Notes: generated by a model not told the origin, from the sequence alone. 64,000 nucleotides of DNA from Brevibacillus centrosporus (GCF_003710815.1 NZ_RHHP01000005.1:1-64000); one strand, 5' to 3'. Numbered from the stretch's first letter, positions 16,774 through 27,099 are shown. Numbers and translations are program-made.

Positions 16774-17704
16774 CACTGGATCCGAAAGCAAAAGCATTTC
16801 TGGACATGGGGGCAGCGGCTGGGGACCCTCCAATGAGTACACTGACCCCAGAGCAAAACCGAGAGCGCACAGCGGGCTTGAAGGCACTGTCGGGAGAGCC
16901 CAAGCCGGTAGCAAAAGTAGAGAGCCGGATGATTCCTGTAGAGAGAGCAGAGATTGAGCTGCGCATTTACACGCCTGAAGGTTCAGGATCCTTTCCGTTG
17001 CTTGTCTATTTTCATGGAGGCGGCTGGGTCATCGGGGATGTAGAGACGGTGGACACGGTATGCCGTAATATTGCGCACGAGTCCGAGTGTGTGGTGGCTT
17101 CTGTCAACTATCGCTTGTCACCTGAGCATAAATTTCCAGTACCTGTAGAAGATTGCTACACGCTGTGCAGTGGGTAGCTTCGCATGCGCAGGAATTGCAA
17201 GCAGATGCCTCGCGTCTCGCTGTAGGAGGAGACAGCGCGGGAGGAAATCTAGCAGCGGTCGTCTCCCAGCTGGCAAAAGAACGCAAAGGTCCAGAGATCT
17301 CTCTCCAGGTACTCATATATCCGGTCACACAGGTAGGGAGTGACACCGAGTCCTATCGTGAAAATGGAGAGGGCTACTTCCTCACGGCGGATAGCATGCA
17401 GTGGTTCTTCCAGCAGTATTTGAATACGGACGAAGAGAAGATGGACGTGCGTGTGTCCCCGCTGCTCGCGGAAGATTTGAGCGGGCTGCCGCCGGCCTTG
17501 GTTATTACTGCAGAATACGACCCGCTGCGGGATGAAGGAGAAATGTACGCGGAACGGCTGAAGCAGGCAGGGGTATCGGTCGAGCTCACACGGTATGATG
17601 GAATGATTCATGGTTTTTTTTGGATGGCGGGCATTATGGACCAAGGCGGCCAGGCTATTTCGCAGGTATCGAGTCGCTTACGGTCGGTTTTTGAGCGGCT
17701 GTAA
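16770..17704 (+). pseudogene. HSL-family alpha/beta hydrolase (esterase) with a frameshift
   Basis: Two overlapping frames together encode one complete ~310-residue esterase. The first (16770-17177) holds the oxyanion motif YFHGGGWVIGD and ends abnormally after VEDCYT. The second (open at 17153) resumes with AVQWVASHAQEL and contains nucleophile motif GGDSAGG, the acid EYDPLRDEGE and the histidine MIHGFFWM. Restoring one base after position 17161 gives a continuous DCYTAVQWVASH, so a single-base deletion explains it. The start overlaps the dehydrogenase stop (ATGA). All catalytic residues survive, so the lesion may be recent or a sequencing error. If real, the esterase is inactive. Confidence 0.85.
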
Positions 17705-17742
17705 AAAAAGGACTTTTCGCTGGTGATGAGGGGGAATCGTCG

Positions 17743-18990
17743 ATGAAGTTTGTCGCCTTTCACTTGATGCCCTTTCGGGAGCTGCCTGCCGATTTTGAGG
17801 AAACGTACCCAAGCGTCTGGGTCACGCCTCCCAAGAAGCTGTATGACCCGAAAAAAGGTCATCGGATGTACCACGATTATCTGGATGAACTGGAGTTTGA
17901 GGTGGACCTCGGGTTTGACGCTGTAGGCGTAAATGAACATCATAGCAACGCGTACGGTCTGATGCCCTCGCCCAATCTGATGGGTGCCATTCTCTCCCGT
18001 AAAGTGAGGCACAGTGATCAAACAAGCCTGATCGTCCTAGGAAACAGTTTGGCTTCGTACAATCCACCGATTCGGGTGGCGGAGGAAATGGCGATGCTGG
18101 ATGTGCTCTCGGGTGGCAAGTTTATCGCTGGCTTTCCGGTAGGGACGTCCATGGATCAAAACTACGCGTACGGGATCAATCCTGCCGAGCTTCGCGAACG
18201 CTACTACGAGGCACACGACCTGATCATGAAGACGTGGAAGACGGATGAGATCCTGACCTACAACGGCAAGTACAATCAATTCCGGTACATCAATCCTTGG
18301 CCTCGTCCCGCGCAGCGACCGCATCCGCCTGTCTGGATTCCTGGTGGGGGAAGCGTCGAAACCTACGATTTTTCCATTACGCACAACTACTCCTTTTCTT
18401 ACTTGAGCTATTTCGGCCATAAGTATGCCAAAAAAGTCATGGATCCGTTTTGGGAGCGCAATGATGAGCTAGGGGCTGATCGTAATCCGTACAAGGCAGG
18501 CTATTGCCAGATGATTTGCCTCTCGGAAACGGATGAAAGGGCGCAGATCGATTACGAAGGTCATGTTCGCTATTTTTTCAACAAATGCTTGCATGTTGAC
18601 AGACGCGTAGCGGAGGCACCTGGGTACCGCACGGTGAAAAGCTTGCGCGCGGGTCTTACCTCCCAGTTTGACGGGACTCAGAAAAGCGCAAGTCGGATGC
18701 TGAAGGACGGCATGGGCTGGCAAGATTTGATCGATCACGGGTTTATCGTAGCGGGGTCTCCTGCCACTGTTCGAGACATCATGCGGGAGAGCCTGCAAGA
18801 TATGAGAGTCGGCAATGTCGTCTGTCTGTTCCACATCGGCTCCATGCCACACTGGCTCGTTCAAAAGAATATGCAGCTGTTTGCAGAGGAAGTCAAACCG
18901 TATTTGAGCGATATCTACAGCGAGTGGGATCATTCCGCGTATTGGCCAAAGGGGTATGCACAGGAGCAGGAGGTGGAGATGACCGAATAG
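17743..18990 (+). CDS. luciferase-like (LLM) flavin-dependent monooxygenase
   Basis: A 415-residue member of the bacterial luciferase superfamily, which uses reduced flavin from a separate reductase to oxygenate organic substrates. The barrel signatures are FDAVGVNEHHSNAYGLMPSPNL, EEMAMLDVLSGGKFIAGFPVGT, RPHPPVWIPGGGS and GSPATVRDIM. No flavin reductase gene is nearby. It lies 38 bases after the esterase and is followed 42 bases later by an alpha/beta hydrolase, in the same direction. Similar enzymes act on terpenes, alkanesulfonates and other hydrophobic compounds. The substrate here is unknown. Confidence 0.9.
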   Translation: MKFVAFHLMPFRELPADFEETYPSVWVTPPKKLYDPKKGHRMYHDYLDELEFEVDLGFDAVGVNEHHSNAYGLMPSPNLMGAILSRKVRHSDQTSLIVLGNSLASYNPPIRVAEEMAMLDVLSGGKFIAGFPVGTSMDQNYAYGINPAELRERYYEAHDLIMKTWKTDEILTYNGKYNQFRYINPWPRPAQRPHPPVWIPGGGSVETYDFSITHNYSFSYLSYFGHKYAKKVMDPFWERNDELGADRNPYKAGYCQMICLSETDERAQIDYEGHVRYFFNKCLHVDRRVAEAPGYRTVKSLRAGLTSQFDGTQKSASRMLKDGMGWQDLIDHGFIVAGSPATVRDIMRESLQDMRVGNVVCLFHIGSMPHWLVQKNMQLFAEEVKPYLSDIYSEWDHSAYWPKGYAQEQEVEMTE

Positions 18991-19032
18991 AGCTTGGATC
19001 GTCATGGACAGGAAGAAGAGGGGGGAAAAGGG

Positions 19033-19854
19033 GTGGCACAGCCAAGCGAGCAGCTGATTGTGGCAAATGAGAGCGTCACCTTTGCTGTGAAGGTAGCGGG
19101 GCAAGGAAAGCCTGTGGTCTACTTGCACGGTGCAGGAGGCCTTACTTGGGATCCGTTTCTCGATGAGTTGTCCAATCATTACCAGGTAATCGCGCCGCAA
19201 ATCCCGGGAACAGGGAATTCCTCCGGGCTGGAAAACATACGGGATTTGTGGGATTTGGTTCTCTGCTATTACGATTTATTTGACGGATTGGGATTGGATA
19301 GCGCTACGGTGATTGGGCATTCGCTGGGCGGGATGATAGCCCTGGAGCTGGCCGCCTCTGATCAAAGCCGTGTGAAACAAATTGTCGCGATCGCGCCAAC
19401 AGGATTGTTTAAAGACGAAGAGCCCGTACCGGATTTGTTCGCTATGCTGCCAGATGAGGTAGCGAATATCATGGTAGCGGACACGGCTTCACCCGTAGCT
19501 GAGATGCTGCGATATATGCCGAGGGAGACGGAAAAACGTATCGAAGCAACGATTCAGCGCATGCAAAATATGCAGGCGGCAGCAAAATTTCTTTGGCCCA
19601 TCCCAGATAAAGGACTGGGGCGCAGAATGCACCGAATCAAAGCGCCGACACTGCTGATCTGGGGACAGCAAGACCGCTTCATCCCTGTTTCGTACGCGGA
19701 GGATTTTTGCAGGGGCATCATCCGTTCCGAGCTGGTGGTGATCGATCAGGCGGCACATCTCGTGACGTTGGAGCAGACGGAGCAGGTTTTAGAAGCGGTC
19801 AAAGGGTTTGTGGGAGCTTATCAGGACGATGCCTACGGGAGGGTAAACGGATGA
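19033..19854 (+). CDS. alpha/beta-fold hydrolase
   Basis: The 273-residue hydrolase contains an oxyanion loop HGAGGLTWDPF, the nucleophile elbow GHSLGGM, an acid in WGQQDRFIP and the histidine in QAAHLVTLEQ, so the catalytic triad is complete. I start at the GTG at 19033, which follows AGGGGGGAAAAGG; the in-frame TTG at 18994 is less likely. Its stop overlaps the next start (ATGA at 19851), implying translational coupling with the R2-like oxidase. Probably it hydrolyses an ester, lactone or C-C bond in the same pathway. Confidence 0.88.
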   Translation: MAQPSEQLIVANESVTFAVKVAGQGKPVVYLHGAGGLTWDPFLDELSNHYQVIAPQIPGTGNSSGLENIRDLWDLVLCYYDLFDGLGLDSATVIGHSLGGMIALELAASDQSRVKQIVAIAPTGLFKDEEPVPDLFAMLPDEVANIMVADTASPVAEMLRYMPRETEKRIEATIQRMQNMQAAAKFLWPIPDKGLGRRMHRIKAPTLLIWGQQDRFIPVSYAEDFCRGIIRSELVVIDQAAHLVTLEQTEQVLEAVKGFVGAYQDDAYGRVNG

Positions 19855-20738
19855 GACAGGAGTTCATTTCGACCCAGCAGCGAGGATTGCGTACAGAGCT
19901 GCTGCCTTACCAGTTGTATCAAAAAGCGAAGCGGTTTGGCATGTGGGACCCCCAAGATATCGACTTCTCTCAGGATCGCGAAGACTATGCTGCGATGACA
20001 GAGGAGCAGAAAAACGAGACCTTGGGCAGAATCGCCGGATTTTTAGGAGGAGAAGAAGCCGTTACTTTGGATCTGCTGCCTTTGATCATGGTAATAGCCA
20101 AGCAGGGCCGACTTGAGGAAGAGATGTTTTTGACGACCTTCCTGTTCGAAGAGGCGAAGCATACCGAATTTTTTCGGCTGGCTGTTGATGAAATTGGAGA
20201 GAAACGAGATTTGAGTCAGTTTCATGGGGATGTCTATAAAAAGATCTTTCACGATATACTCCCTACCGCATTGAACCGGCTGCTGACGGATGAATCACCA
20301 GAAGCGCTTGCAGAAGCATCGACTGTGTACAACATGTTCGTAGAAGGGGTCTTGGCGGAAACGGGATATTACGCCTTTTATGAAGGTCTGAACAAAGCGG
20401 GAGTCATGCCCGGACTGATGAAAGGGATTGGCTACCTCAAGACCGATGAGGCGCGGCATATTAGCTATGGCACCTTTCTCTTGCAGCGACTGATCTGTGA
20501 GCATCCGCATGTCCACGACGTGATCGTCAAAAAGATGGCAGAGCTAGCTCCGTTAGCGACCCAGCTGTACCAGGGAGTCGATCCGGAAAGAAAGGCAAGC
20601 GCATACGGCGTCCGTGTAGAGGAAGTCCAGCAATTTGCCAAAAAGCAATTGGCGGTGCGCATGGAAGTGCTGGCAAGAGCAAAGGGCCAGACGATGGAAG
20701 AGCTGTATAAGCAGACAAGAGCAGCGGTGGATCTATAG
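19851..20738 (+). CDS. R2-like ligand-binding oxidase (R2lox), Mn/Fe type
   Basis: The 295-residue ferritin-like protein resembles ribonucleotide reductase R2 but belongs to the R2lox group, which builds a mixed Mn/Fe centre and binds a long fatty-acid-like ligand. Expected metal ligands are E68, E101, H104, E165, E200 and H203 (GGEEAV, EEAKH, FVEGVLAE, DEARH). V71 and Y160 correspond to the pair forming the ether crosslink in characterised members. The ATG at 19851 overlaps the hydrolase stop. It is the last gene of the operon, which ends at the terminator at 20771. Its natural reaction is unknown; oxidation of a hydrophobic substrate is inferred. Confidence 0.87.
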   Translation: MRQEFISTQQRGLRTELLPYQLYQKAKRFGMWDPQDIDFSQDREDYAAMTEEQKNETLGRIAGFLGGEEAVTLDLLPLIMVIAKQGRLEEEMFLTTFLFEEAKHTEFFRLAVDEIGEKRDLSQFHGDVYKKIFHDILPTALNRLLTDESPEALAEASTVYNMFVEGVLAETGYYAFYEGLNKAGVMPGLMKGIGYLKTDEARHISYGTFLLQRLICEHPHVHDVIVKKMAELAPLATQLYQGVDPERKASAYGVRVEEVQQFAKKQLAVRMEVLARAKGQTMEELYKQTRAAVDL

Positions 20739-20770
20739 GAATAGCCTCCTTGAAGGATATAATACTGATG

Positions 20771-20798
20771 GCACTCGGGAATTCCTGAGTGCTTTTTC
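20771..20798 (+). terminator. terminator of the oxidase operon
   Basis: GCACTCGGGAATTCCTGAGTGC forms a ten-base-pair stem followed by five T residues, 32 bases after the R2lox stop. Confidence 0.9.
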
Positions 20799-20885
20799 AT
20801 TTGCGTGTGCTAGACATCAGGAAAAAGCGGGAACTGCAGCTCCGACCCAAGTCGGAAGAAAAAACCATCAAACGTCTGTGTCGGG

Positions 20886-20913
20886 TTGACTTACTGTCGC
20901 CATACAATAAAAA
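20886..20913 (+). promoter_or_regulatory. possible promoter of the small exported protein
   Basis: TTGACT at 20886-20891 and TAAAAA at 20908-20913 are 16 bases apart, 38 bases before the gene. The -10 box is imperfect. Confidence 0.4.
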
Positions 20914-20950
20914 GCGTTACAGGAAAACATTGGATAGGGAGAGAGACTAG

Positions 20951-21163
20951 ATGAGAAAACAAAAATGGATGATGACAGGTGCTTCTATGCTGGTAGCTGC
21001 TGCTATGTTTGTGCCAGGTGCTTTCGCAAAAGAGAAGGACGATTCGTATGTAGCGCCTTCCAGCGTCTTTGGTTCGCAGGCTTTGTTTGGAGAGAAGAAG
21101 CTGCCGACATACGGTCCAGCCCATTTCTTTGCACCACCAGAAAACGAGAACAACGATCGCTAA
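20951..21163 (+). CDS. small exported protein of unknown function
   Basis: A 70-residue protein with a clear Sec signal peptide: a basic start (MRKQK), a hydrophobic core and a likely cleavage after GAFA, leaving about 43 residues. The mature part starts KEKDDSY, contains no cysteine and ends with a Pro/Glu/Asn-rich tail. GGGAGAGAG lies upstream of the ATG, and separate promoter and terminator signals flank it, so it is a one-gene unit. I recognise no family. Confidence 0.75.
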   Translation: MRKQKWMMTGASMLVAAAMFVPGAFAKEKDDSYVAPSSVFGSQALFGEKKLPTYGPAHFFAPPENENNDR

Positions 21164-21187
21164 AGCCAGGAACGGTTGATGGACATA

Positions 21188-21228
21188 AGCTGTCAGACTT
21201 GGGATAGGTCTGGCGGCTGTTTTCTTTT
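21188..21228 (+). terminator. terminator after the small exported protein
   Basis: AGCTGTCAGAC at 21188-21198 pairs with GTCTGGCGGCT at 21208-21218, followed by a T-rich run. Confidence 0.8.
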
Positions 21229-21303
21229 CGGGGGACGAATCGCCAGTTGCTGTCCTCCCACATATGATGGTGGGTGAATCAATGCAAGAAAGGAGTTTGG
21301 CTG

Positions 21304-22005
21304 ATGAGCGATCGCCACATGATGGCGGATGAGGATCTGCAGGTCTGGGCATACCGACTGGAAGCCAAGGCGCCCATGGACATTTTGGTGACAGCGGTGG
21401 AAAATTATGCGAGCGGACTCGTTCTCGCATCTAGCTTTGGTGCGGAAGACGTCGTATTGATCGACATGCTGCACAAGCTGGCACCCACGATTCCTGTCTT
21501 TTATTTGGACACGAACAAACATTTTAACGAGACGTACGATACACGTGATCGGCTGCAGGAGCGGTACGGGACAATATTTATTCAGGTTCTGCCCCAACTG
21601 ACGCTAGAGGAGCAAGCCCAGCAGCATGGCGACAAGCTGTGGGAGCGAGAACCGAATCTCTGCTGTGAGATTCGCAAGGTAGAGCCGTTGAAGCGGGTGC
21701 TTTCCCAGTATCAGGCTTGGGTGACGGGTATCCGCAGAGAGCAGGCGCCTACCCGGGCAAACGCAAAAAAAGTGGAATGGGATGAAAAGTTCAACCTGGT
21801 GAAGTTCAATCCACTCGCAGATTGGACCGAGCGCCAAGTCTGGGAATATATACATGCCAATGATGTCCCATACAATCCTTTGCACGATCGAAACTTTCCC
21901 AGCATCGGCTGCAGCGTGTGTACGCGTGCGGTACTGCCGGGTCAGGACCCTCGATCGGGAAGATGGGCAGGTCACGAAAAAACGGAATGCGGGCTGCACA
22001 AATGA
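21304..22005 (+). CDS. cysH: assimilatory APS/PAPS reductase, iron-sulfur type
   Basis: The 233-residue enzyme reduces activated sulfate to sulfite with thioredoxin. [10 protein letters not shown] is the nucleotide loop, and [11 protein letters not shown] and ECGLH with catalytic C231 near the C terminus are present. C120-C121 plus C203/C206 form the [4Fe-4S] ligand set found in enzymes that accept APS directly. This fits the absence of an APS kinase gene next to it. I start at 21304 with AAGGAG upstream; an upstream GTG at 21274 is in frame but overlaps this site. The sulfurylase gene follows 20 bases later. Confidence 0.92.
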   Translation: MSDRHMMADEDLQVWAYRLEAKAPMDILVTAVENYASGLVLASSFGAEDVVLIDMLHKLAPTIPVFYLDTNKHFNETYDTRDRLQERYGTIFIQVLPQLTLEEQAQQHGDKLWEREPNLCCEIRKVEPLKRVLSQYQAWVTGIRREQAPTRANAKKVEWDEKFNLVKFNPLADWTERQVWEYIHANDVPYNPLHDRNFPSIGCSVCTRAVLPGQDPRSGRWAGHEKTECGLHK

Positions 22006-22025
22006 GCGGCAGGGGAGGAGAAAAA

Positions 22026-23126
22026 ATGACACAGACAAACCTGCTGACAAAGACCATTATCATCGACAGATGGACGCTATCTGACATTGATTGTCTCGCG
22101 ATTGGCGCATTTGCACCCCTTGCCGGATTCATGGGAGAAGAAGATTATCACGCTGTTGTCGAGACGATGCGACTGGCGAGTGGAGCCGTTTGGCCGTTGC
22201 CGGTCACACTGGCTGTAGACGAGGCAAAGCATGGCACCATCCAGGTCGGCGAGCGTGTCTTGCTGCGTGGCGAAGACGGTGTCGACTATGCGATTTTGCA
22301 CGTGGAAAGCAGCTATCGTCCAGACAAAAGGCGGGAAGCCCAGCAGGTCTTTCGGACGACAGATTTGGAGCATCCAGGGGTAAAAAAACTGATGCAAAAA
22401 GGCGAGGTGTACTTGGGCGGACCACTGGAATATTTACAGCGGCCAGTACCTGAGCAATTCGCTGACTATTACCTCACTCCGACTCAGACGCGAGAGATTT
22501 TTCAGCAAAAAAACTGGAAAACCATCGTGGGCTTTCAAACGCGCAATCCCGTGCACCGGGCACATGAATATATCCAAAAAGCAGCATTGGAAACCGTCGA
22601 TGGCCTGTTTTTAAATCCGTTGATGGGTGAAACGAAATCAGATGACGTTCCGGCTGTCGTGCGAATGGAAAGCTATCTGGCACTCTTGGAAAATTACTAC
22701 CCAGCCAATCGTGTCCTGCTCGCTGCCTTTCCCGCTGCGATGCGCTACGCAGGCCCGAGAGAAGCAGTTTTCCATGCGATGGTGCGCAAAAATTACGGCT
22801 GCACTCATTTTATCGTGGGACGCGATCATGCAGGGGTAGGCGATTATTACGGAACCTATGACGCCCAGCATATCTTCTCGGAATTCGAGCCAGAAGAGCT
22901 GGGGATATCACTTTTGTTTTTCGAGCACAGCTTTTATTGCAAGAGCTGCGAAGGGATGGCCACGACCAAGACGTGCCCGCACGATAAGAGTCAGCATGTG
23001 ACTTTATCCGGAACCAAGGTACGTGAAATGCTGAGAAACGGTATCGTCCCTCCTCCGCAATTCAGTAGACCGGAAGTGGCGAAAATATTGATCGATGGAT
23101 TGAGTGAGAAGGTAAGAAAAGCGTGA
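22026..23126 (+). CDS. sat: sulfate adenylyltransferase (ATP sulfurylase)
   Basis: The 366-residue enzyme makes APS from ATP and sulfate. The signatures [12 protein letters not shown] (nucleotide-binding QxRN and HxxH), [13 protein letters not shown] and the CPHDKSQH segment are intact. GGGGAGGAG precedes the ATG at 22026. With cysH it provides sulfate activation and reduction. There is no APS kinase domain or gene in the window. Confidence 0.95.
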   Translation: MTQTNLLTKTIIIDRWTLSDIDCLAIGAFAPLAGFMGEEDYHAVVETMRLASGAVWPLPVTLAVDEAKHGTIQVGERVLLRGEDGVDYAILHVESSYRPDKRREAQQVFRTTDLEHPGVKKLMQKGEVYLGGPLEYLQRPVPEQFADYYLTPTQTREIFQQKNWKTIVGFQTRNPVHRAHEYIQKAALETVDGLFLNPLMGETKSDDVPAVVRMESYLALLENYYPANRVLLAAFPAAMRYAGPREAVFHAMVRKNYGCTHFIVGRDHAGVGDYYGTYDAQHIFSEFEPEELGISLLFFEHSFYCKSCEGMATTKTCPHDKSQHVTLSGTKVREMLRNGIVPPPQFSRPEVAKILIDGLSEKVRKA

Positions 23127-23138
23127 GTGAGAGAGTGC

Positions 23139-23164
23139 GGAACGGGTTGTGCCGTTCCGTTTTC
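23139..23164 (+). terminator. terminator of cysH-sat
   Basis: GGAACGG and CCGTTCC form a seven-base-pair stem followed by GTTTTCC. Confidence 0.75.
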
Positions 23165-23289
23165 CTCTCTTTTTATGAGGACGAGCCAGCTTGTTCTTGT
23201 ATGCGCTTTCATCCAAAACCCTTACTATGTCGCCGATTTTTATTGAACGTTCGTTCGGACGAAAGTCTAAAAAAATGTCGTTCTTTTCG

Positions 23290-23318
23290 TTGACACCCCC
23301 TAGGTGCCTAGCTATAAT
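23290..23318 (+). promoter_or_regulatory. sigma-A promoter of the ilv-leu operon
   Basis: TTGACA at 23290-23295 and TATAAT at 23313-23318 are consensus hexamers with a 17-base spacer, placed directly before the T-box leader. Confidence 0.92.
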
Positions 23319-23374
23319 CAGACGTAACACTTTATATTCTGACAACAACAATATTGAAAATATTGTTATAATAT

Positions 23375-23665
23375 CAGGCTATGACGAGGAGGATGCGCGT
23401 CAACTCTTTTCCAGAGAGCCCGGATTGCTGAGAACCGGGTAAAGAGCGCTCGCATTGCTCGCCTCCGAGCTGTTTCGCTGAAACTTGCGCAAGTAGGTAG
23501 TAGGCAGAACCGTTTAACACCCGTTAGCGTGTTACAGTCCACAATACGTTGTGACTGGCTGAGATCGGCTGACCGTGAGGCGCCGATAAAGTTGGGTGGT
23601 ACCGCGAACCCTTTCGCCCCAAAAGACATGGAAATCGAACCGTGTCGGGGCGAAAGGGTTTTTCT
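23375..23665 (+). ncRNA. T-box leader of ilvB, probably leucine-specific
   Basis: The element has a large stem I (about 23380-23480, including AGAGAGCC and a GCTGAGAACC segment). The conserved T-box TGGGTGGTACCGCG follows at 23593-23606, then a terminator: AACCCTTTCGCCCC at 23607-23620 with its exact complement at 23647-23660 and a T run. Aligning the specifier region to the pheS T-box places CTC (leucine) in TTGCTCGCCTCC. Uncharged tRNA-Leu would then switch on the operon, as in Bacillus ilv-leu. The element is secure; the specifier is inferred. Confidence 0.9.
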
Positions 23666-23718
23666 ATGTTGTTATAGTTATTTTCAATACCTGTTGGAAA
23701 GTGGGAGGAGGAGAGGAA

Positions 23719-25455
23719 ATGAGTGTTGAAATGGCCGAAATGCAGAGAAAGAATAGTATTCCACCGATTCAGTTCGGCGAAGAGGTTACGGGGGCAGAAA
23801 CATTGCTTCGGTGTTTACTCCTCGAAGAAGTAGAATACATCTTCGGCTATCCAGGTGGGGCAGTACTTCCGATTTACGATTCCTTGTACGGGAGCTACTT
23901 CAAACACATTTTGACCCGCCATGAACAAGGAGCGATCCACGCAGCTGACGGGTACGCTCGTGCTACGGGCAAACCGGGAGTATGTATCGCAACATCCGGT
24001 CCAGGGGCAACCAACCTGGTAACAGGAATTGCGACTGCGCAAATGGACTCGGTTCCACTGGTGTGCATCACGGGTAACGTCGCTCAGTCGTTGATTGGGA
24101 CAGACGCTTTCCAGGAAGCAAATATCACGGGGATCACGGTTCCGATTACGAAGCACAGCTATTTCGTTCGGGACGTGCGCGATCTGCCACGCATCGTAAA
24201 AGAAGCGTTCCACATCGCCACGACAGGCCGTCCGGGCCCTGTGTTGATCGATATCCCTAAAGATGTCGCGAATGCCATTGCACCGTTCACCTATCCAGAT
24301 CATGTAGAAATTCGCGGCTACCGAGCTGAGGTAGTTCCGGAGGATGAAGAGGTTCAAAAGTTTATCGATGCAATCAAAACGGCAAAGCGTCCCGTAATCA
24401 TGGCAGGTGGCGGAATCATCGCAGCCAGTGCCGACAAGGAACTGCTTGCTTTTGCAGAGAAAACACGGATTCCGGTTATCAATACTTTCATGGGTCTGGG
24501 TGGTTTTCCGGGAACACATGAGCTGTCTCTCGGAATGCCAGGAATGCACGGTAACTTCACGGCGAACCAAGCGCTGCTCAACGCCGATTGTGTCATCGGT
24601 TTAGGTGTCCGCTTCGACGACCGGATCACCATGGGTCGCACCAAGGAATTCGCACCAAATGCTCGCATCGTCCACGTCGATATCGATCCGGCCGAGTTGG
24701 GTAAAAACGTATCCACAGCGGTGACCGTCACTGGCGATGTGAAAAACACGTTGGAAAGAGCGATTCCGCTGGTGACCGCATGTGAATCAGAGGCATGGAT
24801 CAAGCAGCTGAAAGACTGGCAGCAAAAACAGCCGTACAAGTACAAGACAGACGGAGATACGTTGAAGCCGCAAGCTGTCATTGAACTGCTGTACAGCTCC
24901 ACAGATGGGGAAGCGATCGTCACTACTGACGTAGGACAGCACCAGATGTGGACAGCACAATACTACAAGTTCAAAAACGCTCGCTCTTTCATCTCTTCCG
25001 GTGGTCTTGGCACGATGGGCTTTGGCTTCCCGGCTGCGATCGGGGCGCAAATCGCTCACCCGGAACGCACGACCATTGCTGTAGTGGGAGATGGCGGCTT
25101 CCAGATGACGAATCAGGAGCTCGCAATCGTATCCCAATACAACATTCCGGTGAAGGTCGCAATCGTCAACAACCAGTGCTTAGGGATGGTTCGTCAATGG
25201 CAAGAGTTGTTCTACGACAACCGTTACAGCCAAATCGACCTGACCTGCAGCCCGGATTTCGTCAAGCTGGCTGAAGCATACGGCGTCAAAGGCTTGCGGG
25301 CATCAACTCCGCAAGAAGCCGAAGCAGTGTGGGCAGAAGCGCTGGCACATGACGGTCCAGTCGTGGTTGACTTCCGTGTCGCACAGGGAGAAAACGTCTA
25401 TCCAATGGTAGCTGCTGGAGACACACTAGATCAGATGGAATTGGGGGAAGAGTAA
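23719..25455 (+). CDS. ilvB: acetolactate synthase large subunit
   Basis: The 578-residue thiamine-diphosphate enzyme condenses pyruvate into acetolactate or acetohydroxybutyrate. The catalytic glutamate lies in TRHEQGAIHAADGYARATG, and FAD and ThDP motifs follow (GVRFDDR, then VGDGGFQMTNQELAIVSQYNIPVKVAIVNN). I chose the ATG at 23719, after GGAGGAGAGG; the open frame extends further upstream into the T-box terminator and is not coding there. It heads ilvB-ilvN-ilvC-leuA-leuB. Confidence 0.97.
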   Translation: MSVEMAEMQRKNSIPPIQFGEEVTGAETLLRCLLLEEVEYIFGYPGGAVLPIYDSLYGSYFKHILTRHEQGAIHAADGYARATGKPGVCIATSGPGATNLVTGIATAQMDSVPLVCITGNVAQSLIGTDAFQEANITGITVPITKHSYFVRDVRDLPRIVKEAFHIATTGRPGPVLIDIPKDVANAIAPFTYPDHVEIRGYRAEVVPEDEEVQKFIDAIKTAKRPVIMAGGGIIAASADKELLAFAEKTRIPVINTFMGLGGFPGTHELSLGMPGMHGNFTANQALLNADCVIGLGVRFDDRITMGRTKEFAPNARIVHVDIDPAELGKNVSTAVTVTGDVKNTLERAIPLVTACESEAWIKQLKDWQQKQPYKYKTDGDTLKPQAVIELLYSSTDGEAIVTTDVGQHQMWTAQYYKFKNARSFISSGGLGTMGFGFPAAIGAQIAHPERTTIAVVGDGGFQMTNQELAIVSQYNIPVKVAIVNNQCLGMVRQWQELFYDNRYSQIDLTCSPDFVKLAEAYGVKGLRASTPQEAEAVWAEALAHDGPVVVDFRVAQGENVYPMVAAGDTLDQMELGEE

Positions 25456-25456
25456 G

Positions 25457-25963
25457 ATGCAGCAGCACACGATTGCCGTACTCGTCAACGACTACCCCGG
25501 GGTGTTGACCCGCGTATCCACCTTGTTTGGTCAACGCGCGTTCAACATCGACAGCATCACGGTAGGGGGCACAGAAGAGGCAGGCCTGTCCCGGATGATT
25601 ATCACCACCGGGGGAGATGACCGTCAGATCGACCAGCTGATGAAACAGCTGCACAAGCTGATCGACGTCATTTCCGTGACCAATCTCAGTGCAAACCCGT
25701 ACGTGTCTCGGGAGTTGGCGCTCATTAAGGTCAGCGCATCACCTAGTCAATTGGCTGAGCTGAACGGGATTGTTGAACCGTTCCGTGCAGCGATCGTCGA
25801 CGTAGGGCCAAGCTCTTTGATTGTTCAGGTCACAGGTGATTCTGAGAAGATTGACGCGCTGCTCGTATTGCTGCAAAGCTATGGTGTACTCGAATTGACG
25901 AGAACCGGCTCAGTAGCGATGGCTCGCAGTATTGTTCCAGCAACAGCCGCTGCAATGGTTTAA
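25457..25963 (+). CDS. ilvN: acetolactate synthase regulatory subunit
   Basis: The 168-residue small subunit begins with an ACT domain (HTIAVLVNDYPGVLTRVSTLFGQRAFNIDSITVG) that binds valine for feedback inhibition. The conserved C-terminal half follows. It starts two bases after the large-subunit stop, with GGGGGAAGAG as its ribosome site inside that gene. Also called ilvH in other bacteria. Confidence 0.96.
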   Translation: MQQHTIAVLVNDYPGVLTRVSTLFGQRAFNIDSITVGGTEEAGLSRMIITTGGDDRQIDQLMKQLHKLIDVISVTNLSANPYVSRELALIKVSASPSQLAELNGIVEPFRAAIVDVGPSSLIVQVTGDSEKIDALLVLLQSYGVLELTRTGSVAMARSIVPATAAAMV

Positions 25964-25978
25964 ATTGCAAAATTCTGA

Positions 25979-27043
<1,065 letters not shown>

Positions 27044-27099
27044 TTGGCCTGCTCACAGACAATATATAATGTAGGAAATAAAGTGGAGGTGAAAAGTTC

